DNA from: Bacillota bacterium
GTDB taxonomy: Bacteria; Bacillota; Clostridia; Christensenellales; UMGS416
DNA length: 9,402 bases
Assembly (NCBI GenBank): GCA_023422005.1
Contig: JAEZSC010000021.1
Span: forward strand, 1 to 9,402
Direction of reading: 5' to 3'
Shown here: positions 1 to 6,048 of the stretch, piece by piece
Layout: each line of letters starts with the position of its first letter
How positions within the stretch are numbered: the first letter of the stretch is position 1
The notes under the pieces: model-generated
Told to the model about the DNA's origin: nothing
Seen by the model: only the letters and a program-made list of their open reading frames with translations
Databases searched by the model: none
Made by a program: the position numbers and the translations under genes

Positions 1-119
<119 letters not shown>

Positions 120-130
120 TCCAAATGAAG

Positions 131-156
131 CACCCTGCAGCAATGCAGGGTGTTTT
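131..156 (+). terminator. Rho-independent terminator after the 5S gene
   Basis: A perfect 9-bp stem (CACCCTGCA, 131-139, with TGCAGGGTG, 144-152) is closed by a GCAA tetraloop and followed by TTTT. It sits 12 nt after the 5S 3' end, as expected for the end of an rRNA operon. An almost identical copy recurs at 558-583. Confidence 0.9.
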
Positions 157-233
157 GCTATATTCAGTGAGTATCTGTTCCCGTTCCGAACACAGAAGTT
201 AAGCCACTGTACGCTGCAACACTTGGCTGGCAA

Positions 234-425
234 TCCTCGCAGGCAATACGGGATAGCGGCTATGCCGGGATGCTTGGCCGAGCAGGAACCGAAGGTTCCG
301 ACCAGGCCGCTGTAAGAGCATTGCCGGTCGCCACGCAGTGGTGAGCAGACTGCCCCAGCCTGCGGCAACGTCGGCCTTGGCCGATGTGAGAGCGGGCCGA
401 TCGCTGCGCATGGCGCAGCGAAGGG
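234..425 (+). other. Hairpin-rich insertion A in the broken 5S copy
   Basis: This ~192-nt block has no counterpart in the intact 5S. It holds many nested pairings: GGCAAT (242-247) with ATTGCC (320-325); AGCGGC (255-260) with GCCGCT (306-311); TGCT (271-274) with AGCA (281-284); GGAACC-GAA-GGTTCC (285-299); TCGGCC-TT-GGCCGA (371-384); and CGCTGCGC-ATG-GCGCAGCG (402-420). No convincing coding frame is present. The density of pairing suggests a structured RNA or a palindromic repeat element rather than random sequence. I do not recognise the family. Confidence 0.6.
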
Positions 426-441
426 GGCCTGGGAAGATAAG

Positions 442-534
442 CCCTTCGGCATGGATGCCGTTTCGCCTAGTATTCCCGGATGCAAGCGCATGCGTGCATC
501 AGCCCGCATGGATGCGGGCGAGAGAATGCGCAGG
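442..534 (+). other. Hairpin-rich insertion B in the broken 5S copy
   Basis: This ~93-nt block splits the helix V region of the second 5S copy. It is a row of three hairpins: CGGCAT/ATGCCG (447-460), GATGCA/TGCATC (479-500, with CGCATGCG inside) and GCCCGCAT/ATGCGGGC (502-519). The first and third share a CATGGATG apex. No coding potential is seen. Confidence 0.6.
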
Positions 535-557
535 TCGCCGCCGAACTCCAAATGAAA

Positions 558-583
558 CACCCTGCAGCAATGCAGGGTGTTTT
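558..583 (+). terminator. Second copy of the 5S terminator
   Basis: Same stem (CACCCTGCA, 558-566, with TGCAGGGTG, 571-579), same GCAA loop and TTTT tail as the terminator at 131-156. It shows that the duplication covered both the 5S gene and its terminator. Beyond it, 584-699 holds nothing I recognise. Confidence 0.8.
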
Positions 584-699
584 GCTATACTCAAAAGACT
601 ACCATCAACTCTGCCGGAGGAGACCTTTATTTTCCGGTATCCCCAGAGCGTAGCGAGGTTGTAAGTTTTTCGATATGAATCTTCTGATGACAATGAAAG

Positions 700-736
700 A
701 ATAGGAAACCCCACCGCTCTTACAAGGGCAGTGGGG
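700..736 (-). terminator. Terminator of the cbiMQO operon
   Basis: On the minus strand, CCCCACTGCCCTT pairs with AAGAGCGGTGGGG (hairpin 709-736, with two G-T type changes). It is followed by TTTCCTATTCTTT, a broken T-tract. It lies about 33 nt past the cbiO stop. Confidence 0.7.
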
Positions 737-768
737 CACTAAACAAACAGAGCTTATAAGAGATGTGG

Positions 769-1503
769 TTAGCTCTCTACACTCTGGAGCCTTAGCGGCA
801 ACTCCAGCCCGGCGGCCTGCATCAGATCCTCATCGGAAAGCACAACCTTGGCGGGGCCGTCGGCTACAATTTTGCCTTCCTGCAGCACGAGCACGCGGCT
901 GCAAGTGTCCCACACAAGGTCCAGGTCGTGGGAGGTGACGAGTTTTGTCTGCGGCAGGCGGCGCAGCAGGCCGATCAGGTTGCGCCGGGCCCGCGGGTCC
1001 AGCGAGGAGGAAGGCTCGTCCATGATGAGAACGGACGGGTTCATCGACAGCACCGATGCGATGGCTGCCAGGCGCTTCTCGCCGCCGGAGAGCTTATAGG
1101 GCGCACGCTCGCGCAGCGCAGTGATGCCTGTGACATCCAGCGCGGAGGATACGGCGGCTTCCACGGCGGTGGCATCCAGCCCAGCGTTGCACGGGCCAAA
1201 GGCCACGTCCTCGCCCACGGTGGCGCAGAACAGCTGGTCGTCAGAATCCTGAAACACCAGGCCCATCCGCTGTCGGAGGGTCTTTACGGTGCGCTTGTCC
1301 AGCTTCTGGCCTAGCACCTCCACATGGCCGCTCTGGGGCAGCAGGATACCCAGCAGCAGAAGTAGAAGCGTGGATTTGCCCGCGCCGTTGGCGCCTACCA
1401 GGCCCACGCTCTCACCGGGCTCTATGGCGAAGCTCAGACCATCGATGGCCTTATGGCCGTCAGGATAGGCGAAGGTTATATCATTGACATAAAGGTGTGG
1501 CAT
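769..1503 (-). CDS. cbiO: Cobalt/nickel ECF transporter ATPase (CbiO-type)
   Basis: This 244-residue ABC ATPase is expected to power metal uptake by the CbiM/CbiQ membrane parts from the cytoplasmic face. Visible motifs are Walker A GANGAGKS (37-44), Q-loop Gln85 in GLVFQDSDDQLF, signature LSGGEKR (138-144), Walker B VLIMDEP (158-164, catalytic Glu163), D-loop SSSLD, and switch His192 (TSHD). The DSDDQLF segment after the Q-loop and GEDVAFGP are typical of the ECF/CbiO subfamily. The ATG at 1503 has GGGAGG seven nt upstream. It starts 27 nt after the cbiQ stop and is the last gene of the operon. Only one ATPase gene is present, so it would act as a homodimer, as in group I ECF metal importers. 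Cobalt versus nickel cannot be settled from this subunit. Confidence 0.93.
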   Translation of the reverse strand: MPHLYVNDITFAYPDGHKAIDGLSFAIEPGESVGLVGANGAGKSTLLLLLLGILLPQSGHVEVLGQKLDKRTVKTLRQRMGLVFQDSDDQLFCATVGEDVAFGPCNAGLDATAVEAAVSSALDVTGITALRERAPYKLSGGEKRLAAIASVLSMNPSVLIMDEPSSSLDPRARRNLIGLLRRLPQTKLVTSHDLDLVWDTCSRVLVLQEGKIVADGPAKVVLSDEDLMQAAGLELPLRLQSVES

Positions 1504-1530
1504 CGTGCCTCCCAGAAATCTTTGTGGTCG

Positions 1531-2328
1531 TCAAGTGAAAAGGGACCCCAGCAGCATGGGCAGATCCACCAGCCGGGCCAGGAGGAAAAAGGCCGCCCAG
1601 GCAATCAGATAGAGCCCGTCCGCCGGCAGGAACCGGGCCGGTCCGGCCTGTGGCAGGTCGCCGCGGAAGCCCCGGCACAGCATGGCTTGGTGCAGCCGCT
1701 CGGCGCGGTGCAATGTGCGCAGCAGCCATTGCCCGGCCAGGGAACCCCATTGCCCTCGGGCGATGCCCCGCTGCCTCGGCGCGCGCAGCCGGTAGGCCAG
1801 CATCATGCGTTGGGCTTCATCGGCCAGCACGTGGATATAGCGAAAAGTCAGCAGCAGCTGCATCACCAGCACCCGGGGCACCCGCAGGCTGCGCAGCGCC
1901 GCGCTTAAGCCCCCCATGCCCACCAACGCCAGCAGAAGCAGAGCCGCGCTCAATGCCAGCACACCGCGCAGCAGGATGGACAGCAGCGATAACCACCCGG
2001 CGCTGACGGGACAGCCCAGCAGCAGCCATGTCCTCTGATCGAAGATGGGGTTGAACAGGCCGATGAACGCCAAAAATGGCGCCGCGGGCAACAGCCGCCG
2101 GGCGATGACACCCGGCGGGATATCCCCGGCGGACAGCACGAAGACTGGATAGAGGATCAAAGGCAGCAGTCCGGTCAGCGCATATTTGCCGTAGGACGCC
2201 ACGGTTAATACATAGAGCGCAGTTACCAGCAGATGCGACACCGGGTGCCTGCGGTGCACGGCGGTGTCCTTTTGGGCCAGCTCCTCTATGAGCCGGATGT
2301 GCGCGGCGGCGCCGGCGGCGTTGCTCAA
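1531..2328 (-). CDS. cbiQ: ECF transporter transmembrane coupling protein (CbiQ-type)
   Basis: This 265-residue membrane protein couples the CbiO ATPase to the CbiM metal-binding subunit. It has several hydrophobic segments (about 30-67, 80-95, 110-138 and 236-262) and a cytoplasmic domain between ~145 and 225. The second coupling-helix motif is clear (QAMLCRGF, 214-221, the usual AMxxRGF). The first is a variant (YRLRAP, 179-184). The N-terminal DTAVHRRHPVSHLL is typical of the family. The start is TTG at 2328, chosen because GGAGG stands eight nt upstream and no in-frame ATG with a comparable site precedes the conserved N-terminus. It follows cbiM after 63 nt that contain a strong terminator-like hairpin, an odd arrangement within an operon. 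Confidence 0.9.
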   Translation of the reverse strand: MSNAAGAAAHIRLIEELAQKDTAVHRRHPVSHLLVTALYVLTVASYGKYALTGLLPLILYPVFVLSAGDIPPGVIARRLLPAAPFLAFIGLFNPIFDQRTWLLLGCPVSAGWLSLLSILLRGVLALSAALLLLALVGMGGLSAALRSLRVPRVLVMQLLLTFRYIHVLADEAQRMMLAYRLRAPRQRGIARGQWGSLAGQWLLRTLHRAERLHQAMLCRGFRGDLPQAGPARFLPADGLYLIAWAAFFLLARLVDLPMLLGSLFT

Positions 2329-2345
2329 ACTGATAGACCTCCGTG

Positions 2346-2375
2346 AAAAAAGGCAGAAGGCTTACGCCTTCTGCC
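2346..2375 (-). terminator. Intrinsic terminator between cbiM and cbiQ
   Basis: On the minus strand a perfect 10-bp stem (GGCAGAAGGC with GCCTTCTGCC) closed by a GTAA tetraloop is followed at once by TTTTTTC. Stem arms are at 2366-2375 and 2352-2361, with the T-run at 2346-2351. It lies 17 nt past the cbiM stop and directly upstream of the cbiQ ribosome binding site, so it would cut the operon in two unless partly read through. Confidence 0.88.
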
Positions 2376-2391
2376 AAAGCCATGTACGATG

Positions 2392-3444
2392 TCAGACGGA
2401 CCGGGTTTTCCTTCTCTTTGGCAGGTACAATAATAACCCAACAACGCCGGCCAGCGCAAGGGTGATCGCGCTGCCCACGATGCCCGCCACCGACGTGCCG
2501 GCGTCCACCGCCGGCCAGTTGGTAGCTTCCACTTCACCTGCGGTGGCGTCTTCCGGGGTTATTGGCGCGTAATCGGGCATAAAGGCCGTCTTACTCTGCA
2601 CGTCGGCCAGCGTCTCATGCAAGCCTTTGGGGGCTTCCAGTTCAGCGGAGCCGGTCACGTTCAATATAGACCATTCCAGACCGTCGGGGTGGGTGGAAGC
2701 GAACCAGGACAGTACGCCGCCGCACAGCACCGCCAGAGCGGCCACAGCGGCGATGGCGCGCTTGGGGAATCCGGCTGTGGGCGAGGCCGCCTGCGGCTGC
2801 AGGGCCGCAACGCTTTGGGGCTCCATGCTGTTCAGGAACACCAACACCGCCGCCGTGATCAGGCCTTCGCCGATGCCGATGGCAAGGTGGATGGGCTGCA
2901 TCAGCAGCACGAAGGCGCCAAAGGGCAGCTCGGTCTTGCCGGAGAGCAGCGTCTCCAGCACCACGCCGAAGGCGCCCAGCTGCAACCCCACGACAGATGC
3001 CAGCACTGAAGCGCTGACGATGCGGCCCGGTGTGGCCCGCTTGCCAACCAGAGGCTTGAAGATCAGCGGATAGGCCAGGAAGCAGCTGAAGAGGCCCATG
3101 TTGATGATGTTGGCGCCCAGGGCCAGCAGGCCGCCGTCGGCGAAGAACAGGGATTGTATGCCCAGTATCGCGATCAACGTGAGGAATGCCGCCTGTGGGC
3201 CCAGCATGGCTGCCAGCATCAGGCCGCCGCCAATGTGGCCGCTCGAACCGGTACCGGGGATCGTGAAATTGAGCATCTGCGCCGCGAACACAAAGGCGCC
3301 CATGACGCCCATCAGCGGCACCTTTTTGCCCTCTATCAGGTCTTCTTTGGAGATCTTGCGCACGGAATAGGCGGCGACGCCAGCGGCGCCCGCCCACATC
3401 ACCGCACCGACAACCGGGGATATTAACGCATCGGACATATGCAT
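2392..3444 (-). CDS. cbiM: CbiM metal-binding subunit with C-terminal PDGLE (CbiN-like) domain
   Basis: This 350-residue membrane protein is the substrate-specificity part of a cobalt/nickel ECF importer. Residues 1-205 are CbiM-like: an N-terminal Met-His (His2), SSGHIGGG with His70, FADGGLLALGANIINMG (101-117) and HLAIGIGEGLITA (186-198). In NikM/CbiM structures the mature N-terminus, His2 and a His near 67-70 bind the metal, so the start was set at the ATG at 3444 (MHMSD), with AGGAGG 11 nt upstream, rather than a longer reading frame from 3507. Residues ~229-350 hold a TM segment, the PDGLE motif (253-257), an extracytoplasmic loop and a final TM segment ending in LPKRRK. This CbiN-like part is fused, which explains why no separate cbiN is present. 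Substrate (Co2+ or Ni2+) is not resolved. Confidence 0.93.
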   Translation of the reverse strand: MHMSDALISPVVGAVMWAGAAGVAAYSVRKISKEDLIEGKKVPLMGVMGAFVFAAQMLNFTIPGTGSSGHIGGGLMLAAMLGPQAAFLTLIAILGIQSLFFADGGLLALGANIINMGLFSCFLAYPLIFKPLVGKRATPGRIVSASVLASVVGLQLGAFGVVLETLLSGKTELPFGAFVLLMQPIHLAIGIGEGLITAAVLVFLNSMEPQSVAALQPQAASPTAGFPKRAIAAVAALAVLCGGVLSWFASTHPDGLEWSILNVTGSAELEAPKGLHETLADVQSKTAFMPDYAPITPEDATAGEVEATNWPAVDAGTSVAGIVGSAITLALAGVVGLLLYLPKRRKTRSV

Positions 3445-3464
3445 GACGTATGATTCCTCCTGAC

Positions 3465-3519
3465 AAAAAAATACAACCGCGAAGGGGTCGCTTGCCGCGA
3501 CGAACAACCTTCGTGGTTG
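3465..3519 (-). promoter_or_regulatory. Attenuator-like terminator in the cbiM leader
   Basis: On the minus strand CAACCACGAAGG (3519-3508) pairs with CCTTCGCGGTTG (3485-3474), 11 of 12 positions, enclosing a small inner hairpin (GTCGC-GGCAA-GCGAC). Seven T follow almost directly (3471-3465). The left arm can instead fold on itself as CAACC-ACGAA-GGTTG (3519-3505), which would break the terminator stem. The T-run ends five nt before the cbiM ribosome binding site. This is the layout of a transcription attenuator. I see no B12-box or other cobalamin riboswitch core, and no clear NiCo riboswitch core, in the short leader. Confidence 0.7.
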
Positions 3520-3555
3520 CGATGCTGCCTGGTAGAAAGGGCTGCCATGCCGCCT

Positions 3556-3575
3556 TCATGACGACGTTGACATGA
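3556..3575. promoter_or_regulatory. Imperfect palindrome over the cbiM transcription start, candidate operator
   Basis: TCATG-N10-CATGA, with an inner ACGT centre, matches its reverse complement at 16 of 20 positions. It begins right at the -10 box of the cbiM promoter and covers the predicted start near 3568. It does not match the NikR, Fur or Zur consensus that I know, so the regulator is unknown. Confidence 0.45.
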
Positions 3576-3603
3576 TTGTATCGTGGAACGACCATATTGT
3601 CAA
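3575..3603 (-). promoter_or_regulatory. Sigma-A type promoter of the cbiMQO operon
   Basis: On the minus strand a perfect TTGACA (-35, 3603-3598), a 17-bp spacer and TACAAT (-10, 3580-3575) are present. The start would be near 3568, giving a leader of about 124 nt before the cbiM ATG. The box quality suggests strong basal activity that would need repression or attenuation. Confidence 0.85.
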
Positions 3604-3660
3604 TGTAACTGCGAAACACGACAAGATCACGCAAGGATGCGCAAATTGTTCAAGTCTCCT

Positions 3661-3698
3661 AATATAACAAAGGAGCCTCCATGGCGGAGGCCCCTTTG
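3661..3698 (-). terminator. Terminator after the biotin carrier gene
   Basis: On the minus strand CAAAGGGGCCTCC (3698-3686) pairs with GGAGGCTCCTTTG (3680-3668) at 12 of 13 positions, with a GCCAT loop, followed by TTATATT. It lies 11 nt past the stop and separates the decarboxylase set from the cbiM promoter. Confidence 0.75.
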
Positions 3699-3709
3699 AA
3701 AAAATGGTT

Positions 3710-4096
3710 CTACTTCACCACAAAGAGCGGCGCACCGGTGGACACGTTGGAGCCGCGGGAAACGACCACCTGCGCCACGACGCCGTCGCGGGGGGAGACG
3801 ATCTCGTTTTCCATCTTCATCGCCTCAAGGATCAAAACAACGTCGCCGCGCTTCACGGCGTCGCCAGCGTTCTTGATGACATTGACGACGGTGCCGGGCA
3901 TCGGCGCGGGCACGGCTTCACCGTCGGCGGCCACTGCCGGGGTCGCGGCCGGCGCAGCGGCCGGCGCAGCGGCCGGGGCAACGGGGGCTGGGGCAACGGG
4001 GGCGGGCGCGGCTGCGGCAACGCTCAGCACGCGGGCTTCGCCACGCTCCACTTCCACTTCGTAGCTCTTATCATTCAGGGTTACGATGTATTTCAT
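3710..4096 (-). CDS. Biotin carboxyl carrier protein of a decarboxylase complex
   Basis: This 128-residue protein carries biotin and shuttles the carboxyl group between the carboxyltransferase and the membrane part of a biotin-dependent decarboxylase. Residues 1-27 (MKYIVTLNDKSYEVEVE) are the usual N-terminal strand region of such carriers. Residues 28-62 form an Ala/Pro-rich flexible linker. Residues 63-128 are the biotinyl domain with PMPGTV (66-70) and the biotinylation site EAMKMEN (Lys94). The start at 4096 was preferred over an upstream in-frame one at 4132 because it has GGGAG upstream and begins at the conserved MKYxV. It follows the gamma-subunit gene after 16 nt. It resembles the separate carrier subunits of methylmalonyl-CoA or glutaconyl-CoA decarboxylases (MmdC/GcdC). 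Here the partner is an OadA-type transferase. Confidence 0.92.
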   Translation of the reverse strand: MKYIVTLNDKSYEVEVERGEARVLSVAAAAPAPVAPAPVAPAAAPAAAPAATPAVAADGEAVPAPMPGTVVNVIKNAGDAVKRGDVVLILEAMKMENEIVSPRDGVVAQVVVSRGSNVSTGAPLFVVK

Positions 4097-4112
4097 CTTT
4101 GGCTCTCCCTTC

Positions 4113-4448
4113 TCACTGTGCGTTGGCGTCAATGCGCCGGATGGACCGGAAATACAGCTCCTCCGGCGGCGTCTGCAACTCGTCGCACACGATGGCCATG
4201 ATCATGGCCGCTTCTTTTTCTTCCACGCCGATGAGCTTTACATCGGGGCTTGGTGCGGCTGCCACAGCGGAGGCCGGAGCCGGGGGCGCTGCGACGGGCG
4301 CAGCGGCGGGCTTGTCTGCAACCTTGGGGCGCGCCAAGCGCAGCGCGATGCTGAGTATCGCCAGCACGACGAACACGAGTGCAATGCCCAGAAGGCCGAC
4401 CAACAGGTTCGTGGGGGCCAGCGCGGCTAATACCAATGCAGTCGTCAT
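4113..4448 (-). CDS. oadG: Small membrane subunit of a sodium-pump decarboxylase (OadG-like)
   Basis: This 111-residue protein has one N-terminal membrane span (about 5-38), an Ala/Pro-rich linker (41-68) and a short C-terminal region, EEKEAAMIMAIVCDELQTPP followed by RSIRRI. That arrangement is typical of Bacillota OadG/MmdD subunits, which anchor and assemble the complex. The ATG at 4448 was chosen because AGGAAGG lies 10 nt upstream. A GTG at 4457 would sit on top of that site. It lies five nt after the oadA stop, so the two are very likely co-translated. The Ala/Pro-rich linker is low in complexity, so similarity searches will rest mainly on the C-terminal 40 residues. Confidence 0.85.
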   Translation of the reverse strand: MTTALVLAALAPTNLLVGLLGIALVFVVLAILSIALRLARPKVADKPAAAPVAAPPAPASAVAAAPSPDVKLIGVEEKEAAMIMAIVCDELQTPPEELYFRSIRRIDANAQ

Positions 4449-4453
4449 TTGGC

Positions 4454-5833
4454 TCACACCTTCCTGATCGTGTAGCGGGCACGGTTGGTCTTGGCTTCCT
4501 CGCGGGCCTCAAAGAACTTTTCGGCGATCTGCGGGAAGAGAATGTAGCTTAACACATCTTCATCGTTCTGCGCCACGCCCTTGAGGGATTCGCGGGAGCG
4601 ATCCATCTCCGGGGCCAGCGTGTTGGCGAAGCGCTCGGTGATGGGCTGCTCGCTGCCCAGCACCTTGTGCACGAGTTCCGGCTTCACCGGCGCGGGAGCC
4701 TGGCCGTATTCGCCGCGCACGTAGCTCTTGATTTCCTTGGAGATGTTCTTGTAGCGCTCGCCGCTCAACACATTGGTTGCGGCCTGCACGCCGACCATCT
4801 GGCTCATGGGCGTCACCAGCGGCGGATAGCCCAGGTCTTCGCGTACCCGCGGGGTTTCCTGCAACACTTCCTCCAGGCGGTTCAGCGCGTTCTGCGCCTT
4901 GAGCTGGGAGATCAGGTTGCTGAGCATGCCGCCGGGGATCTGATACACCAGAGCGTCGGTTTCGGTGCCCAGCACATAGGGATCCAGCTGGCCCGAAGCG
5001 ATGAACTTGTCCTTGAGGCCCTTGAAGTAATCATTGATGTCCTTGAGAGCCTTCTCATCCAAGCCGGTGCTGATGCCCAACTGCTTGAGGGCGAAGTGCA
5101 GCGACTCGGTGGCCGGCTGCGATGTGCCGCCGGAGAAGGAGGAAATGGCGGTGTCGATGCCGTCGGCGCCAGCTTCGGCAGCCTTCATATAAGTCATGGG
5201 CCCCAAGCCGGTCGTGGAGTGCGTGTGTACAAACACGGGCAATGTCACGGCCTTCTTAAGCGCCGATACCAGATCGAAGGCCTCGCCGGGGCCCATGATA
5301 CCGGCCATATCCTTGATGCAGATGGAATGCACGCCCATGCTCTGCAGATCCACGCCCATCTTGACCATGCTCTCCAGATTGTGAATGGGGCTGATCGTAT
5401 AGACGATGGTGCCCTGTGCATGGCCGCCGGCCTTGATGGTTTCATCCACGGCCACTTCGATGTTGCGAAGATCGTTGAGCGCATCGAAGATGCGGATGAT
5501 GTCCATGCCATTGTCAACCGAATGGCGCACGAAGGCGCGCACGACATCGTCGGAATAATGCTTGTAGCCTAGCAGATTCTGTCCGCGCAACAGCATCTGC
5601 AGCTTGGAATTGGTAACCTTTGCCTTAATGCGGCGCAGGCGCTCCCATGGGTCCTCACCCAGATAGCGAAGGCAGGAATCGAAGGTTGCTCCGCCCCAGC
5701 ACTCCACTGAGTAATAACCCGCGGCGTTGATGCGATCCAGTATGCCCTCAAAGTCCTTGATGGGCAAGCGGGTGGCGATCAACGATTGGTTGGCGTCCCG
5801 TAGCACGGTTTCGGTCATGTGAATGGTTCTCAT
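4454..5833 (-). CDS. oadA: Oxaloacetate/pyruvate-type carboxyltransferase, alpha subunit
   Basis: This 459-residue protein would transfer the carboxyl group of oxaloacetate (or a related 2-oxoacid) to biotin. The TIM-barrel carboxyltransferase domain spans about 1-270: ETVLRDANQSLIATR (8-22, metal ligand Asp13), CIKDMAG (172-178, the Lys174 expected to be carbamylated), HTHSTTG (203-209, metal ligands His203 and His205) and SSFSGGTSQPATE (231-243). The conserved PYC/OADA C-terminal domain follows, to ~455. Unlike the ~595-residue Klebsiella-type OadA there is no biotin domain; it is encoded separately two genes downstream. The start at 5833 was preferred over 5866 because AAAGGA lies close upstream and it begins at the conserved segment. 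First gene of an oadA-oadG-carrier set. A methylmalonyl-CoA substrate is unlikely, since MmdA belongs to another fold family. Confidence 0.93.
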   Translation of the reverse strand: MRTIHMTETVLRDANQSLIATRLPIKDFEGILDRINAAGYYSVECWGGATFDSCLRYLGEDPWERLRRIKAKVTNSKLQMLLRGQNLLGYKHYSDDVVRAFVRHSVDNGMDIIRIFDALNDLRNIEVAVDETIKAGGHAQGTIVYTISPIHNLESMVKMGVDLQSMGVHSICIKDMAGIMGPGEAFDLVSALKKAVTLPVFVHTHSTTGLGPMTYMKAAEAGADGIDTAISSFSGGTSQPATESLHFALKQLGISTGLDEKALKDINDYFKGLKDKFIASGQLDPYVLGTETDALVYQIPGGMLSNLISQLKAQNALNRLEEVLQETPRVREDLGYPPLVTPMSQMVGVQAATNVLSGERYKNISKEIKSYVRGEYGQAPAPVKPELVHKVLGSEQPITERFANTLAPEMDRSRESLKGVAQNDEDVLSYILFPQIAEKFFEAREEAKTNRARYTIRKV

Positions 5834-5858
5834 GCTGCATCCTTTCTGGTTATCTTCA

Positions 5859-5871
5859 GGTGCCATGCACC
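5859..5871 (-). promoter_or_regulatory. Small hairpin in the oadA leader
   Basis: GGTGC-ATG-GCACC forms a 5-bp stem with a three-base loop about 25 nt upstream of the oadA start codon. It has no T-run and its role is unknown. It may simply affect leader stability. Confidence 0.3.
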
Positions 5872-5888
5872 ATTTTTCCCCATTGTGT

Positions 5889-5918
5889 ATTATATACCGT
5901 CAATGGCCTGTCAGACAA
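5889..5918 (-). promoter_or_regulatory. Candidate promoter of the oadA set
   Basis: On the minus strand a perfect TATAAT (5894-5889) is preceded by TTGTCT (5918-5913) with an 18-bp spacer. The predicted start near 5882 gives a leader of about 50 nt. The -35 box matches consensus at four of six positions. Confidence 0.55.
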
Positions 5919-6010
5919 GAAAAAGTGATGAAATCGCTGCGAAAGCGCTAGAGCGGACGACACAGCCTGTATAAAAAAAGGCGATTGTGGGAAACATTAC
6001 CATATATACC

Positions 6011-6026
6011 AACGGCGAGCGCCGTT
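6011..6026. promoter_or_regulatory. Palindrome upstream of the hydrolase gene
   Basis: AACGGCG-AG-CGCCGTT is a perfect 7-bp inverted repeat ending 9 nt before the hydrolase ribosome binding site. No T-run follows on either strand, so an operator or a leader hairpin fits better than a terminator. I could not identify a reliable plus-strand promoter in 5919-6010. Confidence 0.4.
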
Positions 6027-6048
6027 GAAACACATGGGAGGTGCAATC

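Larger units (their letters stand above)
175..583 (+). pseudogene. Truncated and interrupted second 5S rRNA copy
   Basis: Positions 175-233 match 31-90 of the intact 5S with about five differences. Positions 426-441 match 92-107 with one difference. Positions 535-583 match 108-156, including the same terminator. The first ~30 nt, which carry the 5' strand of helix I and part of helix II, are missing: only about 12 nt separate the upstream T-run region from the start of homology. Two blocks (234-425 and 442-534) split the rest. The first falls exactly after the GCAA tetraloop of helix IV, the second inside the helix V region. With no partner for the 3' strand of helix I it is unlikely to work as 5S rRNA, so I call it a pseudogene. 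An expanded, processed 5S-like RNA cannot be excluded. Confidence 0.75.

Noticed and set aside
234..534. CRISPR array or tandem repeat in the 5S insertion blocks
   Set aside because: The hairpins differ in sequence and spacing; there is no regular direct repeat with spacers.
2642..3634. A 330-codon minus-strand frame over cbiM
   Set aside because: It is the shifted-frame shadow of cbiM, rich in Arg, Gly and His; the cbiM frame carries all family motifs.
3445..3660. Cobalamin or NiCo riboswitch upstream of cbiM
   Set aside because: The leader from the predicted start is only ~124 nt and I could not find the B12 box or the conserved NiCo core; only the terminator part is supported.
4667..5572. 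A 301-codon plus-strand frame opposite oadA
   Set aside because: It is antisense to the clearly conserved carboxyltransferase; length reflects high GC content, and no family motif is seen.
5960..6010. Plus-strand promoter for the hydrolase (TATAAA near 5970 or CATATATA near 6001)
   Set aside because: Neither has a matching -35 box at proper spacing, and sporulation sigma consensus matches were too weak to report.
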